A stretch of 5,324 nucleotides of DNA from Clostridia bacterium. Its GTDB lineage: Bacteria; Bacillota; Peptococcia; DRI-13; DTU073. Made by a program: the position numbers and the translations under genes. The DNA is taken from NCBI GenBank assembly GCA_012842035.1, contig DUTO01000243.1, forward strand, positions 1-5,324. The letters run 5' to 3'. Within the stretch, counting starts at the first letter, position 1, and each line of letters opens with the position of its first letter. Of this stretch, positions 1-5,231 are shown piece after piece. The notes beneath the pieces were generated by a model. It saw nothing but the letters and a program-made list of their open reading frames with translations. It was not told where the DNA came from and ran no database searches.

Positions 1-29
1 GAGAGCTTCTCTTGTCTTTTTCTTGTCAC
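1..29 (-). CDS. Start of a further gene, cut by the window edge
   Basis: A GTG codon (27-29, read on the minus strand) follows an AAAGGA ribosome-binding site (37-42) at a spacing of 7 bases, and opens a frame reading MTRKRQEKL before the window ends. It begins 23 bases after the M23 peptidase stop, so it would be the next gene of the ftsE-ftsX-M23 operon. In many Clostridia a C-terminal processing protease (S41 family, CtpA-like) follows this trio, and a basic N-terminus ahead of a signal anchor would fit. Nine residues cannot confirm the product, and the identity rests on gene order recalled from related genomes. Confidence 0.45.
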
Positions 30-52
30 CAAGAATTCCTTTAGATAATACT

Positions 53-1216
53 TTATGGTTTAACATAATTTAATGGATTTTGAGGTTCACCATTGACACG
101 AATAATAAAATCTAAATGTGGACCGGTACTCCACCCAGTACTACCAATTTTACCAATAGGGTCACCCTTCAAAACTAAATCACCTGCTTTAACTAAATAC
201 GCACTAAGATGCGAATACTGTGTAGAAATATCGCCCCCATGGTCAAGAATAATCGCCTGCCCATACCCACCTTTATTACCAACATAAATCACCCTACCAT
301 TTTCGGAAGCACGTACAGGTGTCCCTGTAGGAGCTGCTATATCAATACCTGCATGAAAGCTTTTTTTCCTAAAAATAGGATGAATCCGGTAACCAAATTC
401 GGAGGTAATTTTACTATAACCGGGAAGCGGCCAGCCCATTTTTCCGGAACCCATATATGCTTCTTGATGATTAGCCTGCCATTCTCGAATAAACTTATCT
501 AAACTTTTACGAACCTGATCAAGTTCATCTATTGAACGCGAATATTCACTCTTTTGTTGTTCAATTGTCTTTAAAAGATTATTCTTCTGCCTAGACTGCA
601 ACTCCATCTGACGTTGTTTATATTCCTTTTGTGTTTTAAGAAAACTATAATTATCGGCCTTTTCTTGCAGATCGGCTTCTTTTTCCACAAGTTTCTGCCG
701 CGCCTGCTCCAACTCTTTTAAATTATTAACATCGTTCTCCGCTATTTTTTGCATAAAATCAAAACGAGTTAAAAAATCAGTCAAACTTGTAGCTTGTAAA
801 AGAACAGCTAAAAAACTTACCTCACCCTGTTGATAAATCTCATTCAAACGTTGATTAAAATAGTCTGTCCTCTCCTCTACTAAAGTACCCGTCTTTTTTA
901 TTTCTTGCCGAGCAGCCTGCAAAAGTTCCTCTACCTTATTAATTTGTGCGTGCAGAGTAGTAACATCTCTTCCTAAATCATCAATGTTATTCTCCAACTG
1001 CCTAAGCTGTCCTAAAACCTGACGTTCTTCCCGTTCTTTTTGGTCATATAACTTTTCAAATCGTTCGATTGCTTCAGTAATTTCTTGCAATTCTTCCATC
1101 TTTTTATCTAACTCTGCATCTGTGGTGGCTCCAAGAGGCTGTGCTAAAAATAAAAACAAGACAGCCACTCCCCAGACCAACACTTTATAGCAGCCATGTT
1201 TTTTTACAAAGCACAC
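53..1216 (-). CDS. EnvC-like murein hydrolase: signal peptide, coiled coil, M23 (LytM) peptidase domain
   Basis: A 387-residue exported protein expected to cleave peptidoglycan, or activate its cleavage, at the septum under FtsEX control. Residues 1-30 form a signal peptide (basic start, hydrophobic VLVWGVAVLFLFLA, likely cut after LGA). Residues 34-130 and 160-245 are rich in Glu, Lys, Gln and Leu and look like two coiled-coil arms, as in EnvC, CwlO and PcsB. The M23 domain covers about 262-387, with FHAGIDIA (His288, Asp292), QYSHLS (His336) and GPHLDF (His367). The usual final motif is HxH; here its second His, a zinc ligand in LytM-type enzymes, is Asp369, so activity may be altered or the protein may be an EnvC-type activator. 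The GTG start is chosen because GGGAGGG lies 7 bases upstream and the signal peptide follows directly. It sits 19 bases after ftsX, presumably in one transcript. Domain calls are firm; the exact role is inferred. Confidence 0.92.
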   Translation of the reverse strand: MCFVKKHGCYKVLVWGVAVLFLFLAQPLGATTDAELDKKMEELQEITEAIERFEKLYDQKEREERQVLGQLRQLENNIDDLGRDVTTLHAQINKVEELLQAARQEIKKTGTLVEERTDYFNQRLNEIYQQGEVSFLAVLLQATSLTDFLTRFDFMQKIAENDVNNLKELEQARQKLVEKEADLQEKADNYSFLKTQKEYKQRQMELQSRQKNNLLKTIEQQKSEYSRSIDELDQVRKSLDKFIREWQANHQEAYMGSGKMGWPLPGYSKITSEFGYRIHPIFRKKSFHAGIDIAAPTGTPVRASENGRVIYVGNKGGYGQAIILDHGGDISTQYSHLSAYLVKAGDLVLKGDPIGKIGSTGWSTGPHLDFIIRVNGEPQNPLNYVKP

Positions 1217-1223
1217 CTCTTTT

Positions 1224-1230
1224 CCCTCCC
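1224..1230 (-). promoter_or_regulatory. Ribosome-binding site of the M23 peptidase gene
   Basis: GGGAGGG on the minus strand, 7 bases before the GTG at 1216, inside the 19-base gap after ftsX. It decides in favour of the GTG start, since no ATG is available before the signal peptide. Confidence 0.7.
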
Positions 1231-1235
1231 AAAAC

Positions 1236-2123
1236 TTATACTTTTAAAAAACGCCGGAGACTGATGGCACTACCTACAGCCCCTAAAAATGTTCCAATTA
1301 AAAGAAGCCATTTATAGACATTTAAGATAATATTTGTATCACGTAAAATCGGCAGAAAATTTAACGTCAATACCACATTCTGCACAAGATTAGCATAAAA
1401 AACATGTAAAGCAAGAACAGCCAAAACAGCTCCCACCAAGCCGACCATCATTCCTTCCAGGAAAAAAGGCCAACGTATATACCAGTCAGTAGCCCCTACC
1501 AACTTCATAATCCCAATCTCACGACGACGAGCAAAAACAGTAATTCTAATACTGGTCGCTATTAAAAAGATCGCAGCCAGACCAATCACTACTACTATTA
1601 CTACCCCTACTGTCCGCATCCAATTAGTTAAAGCCAGAAGCCTTTCCACTAAGCCTTGACCATATCTAACATTCTCCACTTCGGGAATTTCCTCAACTTC
1701 ACCGGCAATACGCGGAACATCCTCCGCTATTTTTGCTTTAAGACGATACATATCCGGGAGAGGATTATTTCCTCCCAAAGCATCAAGAATACTGGTGTCC
1801 TCACCAAAACGTTCCTGTAAACCCTTTAACCCTTCTTCTTTAGAAACAAAAGTTACTTGTGCTACACCACCAATAGCTTCAAACTTCCGCCGTAAATTAA
1901 GTGCATCTTCCCGCGTTACATCTTGTTTAATATAAGCATTAATCTCCAACTCTGATTCCATCACATTAGCCAAATGCTGAGAATTCAACACCAAGAGCCA
2001 AGCACAACCTAAAATAAGTAAAGAGACAGCCACCGTAGCAATAGAAGCTATACACATCACCTTATTTCTTTTCATGGAACGAAAAGCATCGCGAAAAGCG
2101 TACTCGAAACTACTTAACCTCAC
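1236..2123 (-). CDS. ftsX: Cell-division ABC transporter permease FtsX
   Basis: A 295-residue inner-membrane partner of FtsE, of normal length for the family. It has an N-terminal cytoplasmic stretch (FEYAFRDAFRSMKRNK), TM1 at about 23-45, an extracellular domain at about 46-165, then TM2 (172-193), TM3 (224-246) and TM4 (271-289). The cytoplasmic segment ARRREIGIMKLVGAT (198-212), followed by PFFLEG, is the characteristic FtsX/MacB-type motif. FtsX does not transport a known substrate. It passes the ATPase cycle of FtsE across the membrane, and its extracellular domain contacts a coiled-coil hydrolase or activator, here most likely the next gene. The GTG start lies immediately after the ftsE TAA with no intervening base, which suggests translational coupling; AAAGGGG (2134-2140) inside the ftsE 3' end is the likely ribosome-binding site, 10 bases upstream. 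Confidence 0.96.
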   Translation of the reverse strand: MRLSSFEYAFRDAFRSMKRNKVMCIASIATVAVSLLILGCAWLLVLNSQHLANVMESELEINAYIKQDVTREDALNLRRKFEAIGGVAQVTFVSKEEGLKGLQERFGEDTSILDALGGNNPLPDMYRLKAKIAEDVPRIAGEVEEIPEVENVRYGQGLVERLLALTNWMRTVGVVIVVVIGLAAIFLIATSIRITVFARRREIGIMKLVGATDWYIRWPFFLEGMMVGLVGAVLAVLALHVFYANLVQNVVLTLNFLPILRDTNIILNVYKWLLLIGTFLGAVGSAISLRRFLKV

Positions 2124-2804
2124 TTAATACTCGCCCCTTTCTTCATCACGTATAAGGTGACCAGCATCAAGCGCAATGACACGTTTTTGCATCCTATTAA
2201 CTATGTCCCGATCGTGTGTTGCTGTGATTACTGTAGTACCTCTTTTGTTAATCGCTTGTAAAAGATTCATTACTTCCCAAGAAGTATCAGGGTCTAAATT
2301 CCCCGTAGGTTCATCAGCAATAACAATAAGCGGGTTATTGGCAATTGCTCGCGCTATACAAACCCTTTGCTGTTGCCCTCCTGAAAGCTGATGAGGATAA
2401 AAATTAAGCTTGTCCTCTAAACCGACCATTTCTAAAATAGCCGGAACTTGTTCTTTCACTTCATGTCTAGGCATCTCTATCGCTTCCATGGCAAAAGCCA
2501 CATTTTCATAAACAGTTCTTTCCATCAATAAACGAAAGTCTTGAAAAACAAAGCCAATCTTACGACGATAATAAGGGACCTCCCTCTCTCGTAATCTTAA
2601 AAGACTTTTCCCGTTAACAAGAATTTGTCCCTCTGTAGGCAATTCTTCTCTGATTAATAAACGCGTTAAAGTAGACTTACCGGCCCCACTCGGCCCTACT
2701 AAAAAAACAAACTCTCCCCTTTTAATATGCAAATTTATATCTTTAAGTGCCTCTACTGTTACTTCACCTTGATATATTTTGGAAACATTAAATAACTGAA
2801 TCAT
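2124..2804 (-). CDS. ftsE: Cell-division ATP-binding protein FtsE
   Basis: A 226-residue ABC ATPase that binds FtsX at the cytoplasmic face of the division site and drives septal peptidoglycan remodelling. All nucleotide-binding motifs are visible and intact: Walker A GPSGAGKST (37-45), Q-loop at Gln88 in FVFQDFR, ABC signature LSGGQQQR (140-147), Walker B VIADEP with catalytic Glu165, D-loop NLDPDT (169-174) and switch His197 in TATHD. Length and the sequence FRLLMERTVYENVAFAMEA fit FtsE better than the related LolD/MacB ATPases, and the adjacent ftsX settles it. The ATG is preceded by GAGGTGG at 2809-2815. It is the first gene of the ftsE-ftsX-M23 group after an 820-base gap containing structured repeats, so it probably needs its own promoter. 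I saw no convincing -35/-10 pair in 2816-2957. Confidence 0.97.
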   Translation of the reverse strand: MIQLFNVSKIYQGEVTVEALKDINLHIKRGEFVFLVGPSGAGKSTLTRLLIREELPTEGQILVNGKSLLRLREREVPYYRRKIGFVFQDFRLLMERTVYENVAFAMEAIEMPRHEVKEQVPAILEMVGLEDKLNFYPHQLSGGQQQRVCIARAIANNPLIVIADEPTGNLDPDTSWEVMNLLQAINKRGTTVITATHDRDIVNRMQKRVIALDAGHLIRDEERGEY

Positions 2805-2860
2805 CCTGCCACCTCAAATCCTACCTTACTTATCCGACCTTTTTAAACAAAAAAAGTTCC

Positions 2861-2977
2861 CTAACTCCTAACATACATTATTTTCGACAGAAAAAAAAGA
2901 ATCCCTGCTAAAAACAGCGAAATCTCCTTTGCAAATTTTGTCATATCTCCTACACCTAAGAAAAGATGCTGTACCAT
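2861..2977 (-). CDS. Possible small single-pass membrane peptide (38 codons, or 27 from an inner ATG)
   Basis: An open frame from ATG 2977 to TAG 2861, too short for routine calling. The first 11 codons (MVQHLFLGVGD) lie mostly inside the left repeat of copy 1; a second ATG at 2944 would give 27 residues starting MTKFAKEISLFLAGILFF. The C-terminal half contains a run of about 18 hydrophobic residues (ISLFLAGILFFLSKIMYV) that could span a membrane. AAGGA lies about 9 bases before the outer ATG, and AGGAG only 2 bases before the inner one. The outer ATG exists because copy 1 has A at 2976 where copy 2 has G. It ends 57 bases before ftsE on the same strand. It may be a genuine small protein, the remnant of a gene disrupted by the element, or chance in AT-rich DNA. 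I recognise no family with confidence. Confidence 0.28.
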   Translation of the reverse strand: MVQHLFLGVGDMTKFAKEISLFLAGILFFLSKIMYVRS

Positions 2978-3035
2978 TTAACGTTTCCTTCTTCTACCTC
3001 TACTGTTTTAGCTAGGTACTGCCGCAAGATGACTT
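2958..3035 (+). repeat. Left module of element copy 1 (L1)
   Basis: About 78 bases matching 3316-3394 at roughly 86% identity (10 mismatches and one indel by hand alignment). It contains the outer arm GAAAAGATGCTGTACC and the inner arm GTTTTAGCTAGGTACTGCC (3005-3023). The inner arm has no complement on the right side of its own copy. It does pair with 3561-3580 of copy 2 with only one bulged G. Confidence 0.9.
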
Positions 3036-3270
3036 GTTTCCATAGCTAGCAGAAAGCAAAGTATTGACCTAAAGGACTCCATTAAAGCCCTTGTTCAGAA
3101 GAACAAACTGAGCCAATGTGGTGAGGGCGTCTACCCCAAGTGGGGATGGGGGCCCCCACATGGTCATGCATAGCCCGAACCCAAGGCGAAGTAAGTTCGA
3201 TTCCTTTTAGCTTTAGGAGTCCGTAGGTAATACTTTGCTAATGCATAACCGCACCAAGGGTTAGTCTGTT

Positions 3271-3297
3271 CTGTATTGAGCACCGAAACGGGAAACG
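3271..3297 (+). repeat. Right module of element copy 1 (R1)
   Basis: 27 bases identical to 3583-3609 of copy 2, containing ATTGAGCACCGAAACGGG. Identity stops abruptly at 3297/3298, where copy 2 continues into its terminal inverted repeat and copy 1 does not. Confidence 0.9.
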
Positions 3298-3315
3298 TCC
3301 CTCTCCCTACTCCCG

Positions 3316-3394
3316 AAGAAAAGATGCTGTACCGTTTAACGTTTCTTTCCCTGACCTCTACTGTTTTAGCCTAAGTACTGCCGGAGGATAACTT
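3316..3394 (+). repeat. Left module of element copy 2 (L2)
   Basis: Direct repeat of 2958-3035. It holds the left terminal inverted repeat (3318-3337), a GTTTC arm (3341-3345), and the 5' strand of the inner long helix (3363-3382). Confidence 0.9.
3318..3337 (+). repeat. Left terminal inverted repeat of copy 2
   Basis: GAAAAGATGCTGTACCGTTT, the exact reverse complement of 3605-3624. It is directly preceded by GAA (3315-3317). Confidence 0.95.
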
Positions 3395-3604
3395 AGCGAA
3401 GGGCAGCTAAACGTCCTTTGCGAAGGTGAGGCTAGAAATAGCGAAGTGCCGACAGGGATGTCGGCACTAGGGCGAACTGAGCATGGACGCGAATTGAGCC
3501 CGGTCGGTATTACTCCGAACCGAGCTCTAGGACGTTCTGATTGTAGCTACGAAAATCAGAGGCAGTACCTAGGCTAAAACAACTGTATTGAGCACCGAAA
3601 CGGG

Positions 3605-3624
3605 AAACGGTACAGCATCTTTTC
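3605..3624 (-). repeat. Right terminal inverted repeat of copy 2
   Basis: Exact reverse complement of 3318-3337. It is directly followed by GAA (3625-3627), a possible 3-bp target duplication matching 3315-3317, and then by the TAA stop of the transketolase C subunit. Confidence 0.95.
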
Positions 3625-3627
3625 GAA

Positions 3628-4563
3628 TTATTTTCTTGGCAAGACCCGATACACAGCTTCTTTAATCTCCTGGACCGTAAGCCCATATTTTTTTAACAAT
3701 TGTTCCGGTTCTCCCGACTCTCCAAAAACATCTTTAACTCCCACCCGCTCCATAGGTACGGGATAATTTTCCACCAAGACTTCAGCTACCGCACTACCTA
3801 GACCACCAATAATACTGTGTTCCTCTGCCGTAACAATAGCCCCTGTTTCCTTAGCCGCCCGCAGCACCATCTCTTGATCGAGGGGTTTAAGTGTCGCCAT
3901 ATTAATGACACGCACTATAATCCCTTCCTCAGCCAATTCTGCCGCAGCCTGTAAACTTTCGGGCACCATAATACCACATGCAATAATAGTAGCCTCATGC
4001 CCCTCCCGTAGTTGAGAAGCTTTGCCAATTTGAAATTTATGATTCTCATCATAAATCACCGGCACCGCGGCACGACCCAAACGTAGATAAACAGGTCCCT
4101 CATATTCAGCTACAGCCGAAACTGCTTTCTCAGCTTCCACCACATCCGCCGGAGCTATCACCGTCATATTGGGTAAAGAACGCATAATGGACATATCAAC
4201 AAGCGCCTGATGGGAAGCTCCATCTGCCCCTACCGTTAAACCGGCATGACTAGCGGCAATCTTGACATTAAGCCGAGGATAGGCAATGGAATTACGAATC
4301 TGTTCAAAGGCACGACCTGTCGCAAAAATGGCAAAAGTACTGGCAAAGACTATTTTACCCGTTGCCGCTAATCCGGCTGCCACCCCCATTAAGTTTTGCT
4401 CCGCTATTCCCATATTAAAAAACCGTTCCGGATAATGTTTGCAAAACTCATAAGACCTTGTAGACTTAGATAAATCAGCATCTAAGACTACCATGTTCTC
4501 ATATTCGGCTCCTAATTTAGCCAAGGCTTTACCATAACCTTCCCGTGTGGCTATCTTTTTCAT
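3628..4563 (-). CDS. Transketolase, C-terminal subunit
   Basis: A 311-residue subunit carrying the pyrimidine-binding and C-terminal domains of a split transketolase. With the N-terminal subunit it transfers two-carbon units between ketose and aldose phosphates in the non-oxidative pentose phosphate pathway, in the cytoplasm. The pyrimidine domain covers about 3-167. Its NMGIAEQNLMGVAAGLA contains Glu55, the residue that activates the thiamine aminopyrimidine, and SHAGLTVGADGASHQ (105-119) is the family's conserved substrate-side loop. The C-terminal domain (about 185-305) has KPLD and EEHSIIGGLGSAVAE. Length and motifs fit the family and distinguish it from DXS, which is one chain of about 620 residues. 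The ATG has AAGGAG only 3 bases upstream within a purine-rich run. It lies 17 bases after the N-subunit gene, so the two are probably co-transcribed. The stop codon almost touches the inverted-repeat element. Confidence 0.96.
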   Translation of the reverse strand: MKKIATREGYGKALAKLGAEYENMVVLDADLSKSTRSYEFCKHYPERFFNMGIAEQNLMGVAAGLAATGKIVFASTFAIFATGRAFEQIRNSIAYPRLNVKIAASHAGLTVGADGASHQALVDMSIMRSLPNMTVIAPADVVEAEKAVSAVAEYEGPVYLRLGRAAVPVIYDENHKFQIGKASQLREGHEATIIACGIMVPESLQAAAELAEEGIIVRVINMATLKPLDQEMVLRAAKETGAIVTAEEHSIIGGLGSAVAEVLVENYPVPMERVGVKDVFGESGEPEQLLKKYGLTVQEIKEAVYRVLPRK

Positions 4564-4580
4564 TTTCTCCTTCCCCTCTC

Positions 4581-5231
4581 CTAAGCTAGTTCGGCCAAAG
4601 CCTTTGCGGCCTGCTCCCGACTTGGAGCATTGCCATGCCAGCCTACTTGATTTTCCATAAAAGAAATACCTTTGCCTTTTATAGTATCGGCAATAATTAT
4701 TACCGGCTGATCCTTAACTTTTTTCGCTACCTCTACTGCTGTTGCTATTTCTCTGAAAGAATGACCATTAATCCTTTCGACATGCCAACCAAAGGCCCAA
4801 AATTTATCCTCAATGGGCTCTGGAGACATTACCTCTGTCACCGGCCCATCAATCTGTAAACCATTATAATCTATAAAAGCAATTAAATTATCTAATTGAT
4901 AATGAGCAGCGGCCATCGCCGCTTCCCAAACTTGTCCTTCTTCGATTTCACCATCCCCTAATAGAGCAAAAACACGATAAGCTTTCCGATCTAATTTTCC
5001 GGCTAAAGCCATCCCTACAGCCGTTGAAATGCCTTGACCTAATGAACCGGTAGACATATCCACCCCCGGCACCTTTTGCATATCGGGATGCCCTTGTAAA
5101 GGACAGTTGATTTTTCTAATGTTCAAAAGCTCTTCCCGAGGGAAGAAACCTCTCTCTGCTAAAGCCGCATATAATACCGGAGCAGCATGTCCTTTACTCA
5201 AAACGAAACGATCCCGCTCAGACCAAACCGG
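4581..5231 (-). CDS. Transketolase, N-terminal subunit (5' end missing)
   Basis: The diphosphate-binding half of the split transketolase. The conserved frame runs from about 5231: PVWSERDRFVLSKGHAAPVLYAALAERG. Next come GHPD, DMSTGSLGQGIS, and the thiamine-diphosphate motif GDGEIEEGQVWEAAMAA followed by DYNGLQIDG (the GDG...N signature that binds Mg2+ and diphosphate). It ends with KGKGISFMENQVGWHG and a TAG stop. The TTG at 5199-5201 could be taken as a start but is the Leu of the conserved RFVLSKGHA; translation clearly begins farther upstream. Family members are about 270-280 residues, so roughly 55-65 N-terminal residues are missing. They are replaced in this contig by an inverted copy of the gene's own sequence from 5231 onward, which gives nonsense in this frame and then a TAA at 5316-5318. 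The break is probably an assembly or amplification artefact rather than a real mutation. Confidence 0.93.
   Translation of the reverse strand, partial: PVWSERDRFVLSKGHAAPVLYAALAERGFFPREELLNIRKINCPLQGHPDMQKVPGVDMSTGSLGQGISTAVGMALAGKLDRKAYRVFALLGDGEIEEGQVWEAAMAAAHYQLDNLIAFIDYNGLQIDGPVTEVMSPEPIEDKFWAFGWHVERINGHSFREIATAVEVAKKVKDQPVIIIADTIKGKGISFMENQVGWHGNAPSREQAAKALAELA
5111..5204 (+). repeat. Left arm of a 94-bp perfect palindrome (authentic coding copy)
   Basis: Reverse complement of 5231-5324 with no mismatch, separated by a 26-base spacer (5205-5230). This arm is inside the conserved transketolase coding sequence and is therefore the genuine copy. Confidence 0.97.

Larger units (their letters stand above)
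2958..3313 (+). ncRNA. Structured element, copy 1 (alternative core, right end lost); strand provisional
   Basis: Tandem relative of the element at 3318-3624, sharing its left module (2958-3035) and a 27-base right module (3271-3297), with a different core. The core is closed by a long helix: 3055-3065 with 3229-3239 (11 bp), 3067-3071 with 3224-3228 (5 bp), then 3074-3080 with 3216-3222 (7 bp), separated by a bulged G and a small internal loop. Inside are TTGTTC-AGAA-GAACAA (3091-3106), a helix 3113-3121 with 3156-3163 (one bulged A), and CCCC-AAGT-GGGG (3134-3145). After the right module the sequence becomes unrelated (3298-3313), so the 20-bp outer helix of copy 2 cannot form here. No conserved protein is encoded. 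GC is about 52% over 3081-3210. No known RNA family is recognised, and transcription is not shown. Confidence 0.4.
3318..3624 (+). ncRNA. Large inverted-repeat-bounded structured element, copy 2; possible ncRNA or MITE-like mobile element
   Basis: A complete copy of about 307 bases. Visible pairings: terminal helix 3318-3337 with 3605-3624 (20 bp, perfect), continued across a 3x3 internal loop by 3341-3345 with 3597-3601; inner helix 3363-3373 with 3570-3580 (11 bp), one A/C mismatch, then 3375-3382 with 3561-3568 (8 bp). Inside this are hairpin 3393-3397/3406-3410; helix 3411-3417/3529-3535, which encloses GCTA-GAAA-TAGC (3431-3442), a 10-bp stem 3445-3454/3459-3468 with a GGGA loop, and hairpin 3496-3507/3515-3527; then hairpin 3536-3542/3554-3560. 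The GNRA loops appear only in plus-strand RNA, favouring transcription opposite to the genes. GC is about 53% over 3381-3560. No conserved protein fits. It ends 3 bases before the tktC stop codon. It could be a MITE whose DNA folds or an RNA gene; I recognise neither family. Confidence 0.5.

Noticed and set aside
93..502. Plus-strand open frames opposite the M23 peptidase.
   Set aside because: They are antisense to a well-conserved domain, overlap each other, and show no recognisable protein.
2176..2391. Plus-strand open frame opposite ftsE.
   Set aside because: It mirrors the Walker B and signature region of ftsE and has no independent support.
2888..2918. Rho-independent terminator on the minus strand (AGCAGGGATT followed by eight T).
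   Set aside because: The only stem before the T-run is about 3-4 bp (GCT...AGC), too weak, and the T-run falls within the possible small ORF.
3191..3204. GTTCGATTCC, which looks like a tRNA T-loop.
   Set aside because: The flanking bases do not form a T-stem, and no acceptor, D or anticodon arms can be placed around it.
3429..3468. Resemblance to a Cas9 guide scaffold: GGCTAGAAATAGCGAAGT followed by a GTGCC...GGCAC stem.
   Set aside because: The GAAA-joined GCTAGAAATAGC of guide scaffolds is an engineered fusion loop, so natural homology there is not expected. There is no CRISPR array or cas gene, and the stem here simply has a GNRA loop.
2958..3624. Group I or group II intron, or retron.
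   Set aside because: I found no GTGYG start with a domain V hairpin and no convincing P7 pairing. No reverse transcriptase or maturase is present, and the 20-bp perfect terminal inverted repeats are not an intron feature.
2958..3624. CRISPR array.
   Set aside because: Only two long direct repeats of about 79 bases, about 280 bases apart; no short regularly spaced repeats.
4635..4859. Plus-strand open frame opposite the transketolase N subunit.
   Set aside because: Antisense shadow of conserved coding sequence, with no ribosome-binding or family evidence.
5199..5201. TTG as the start codon of the transketolase N subunit.
   Set aside because: It encodes the Leu in the conserved RFVLSKGHA motif, and the upstream in-frame residues are still family-like. 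The true start is missing from the window.
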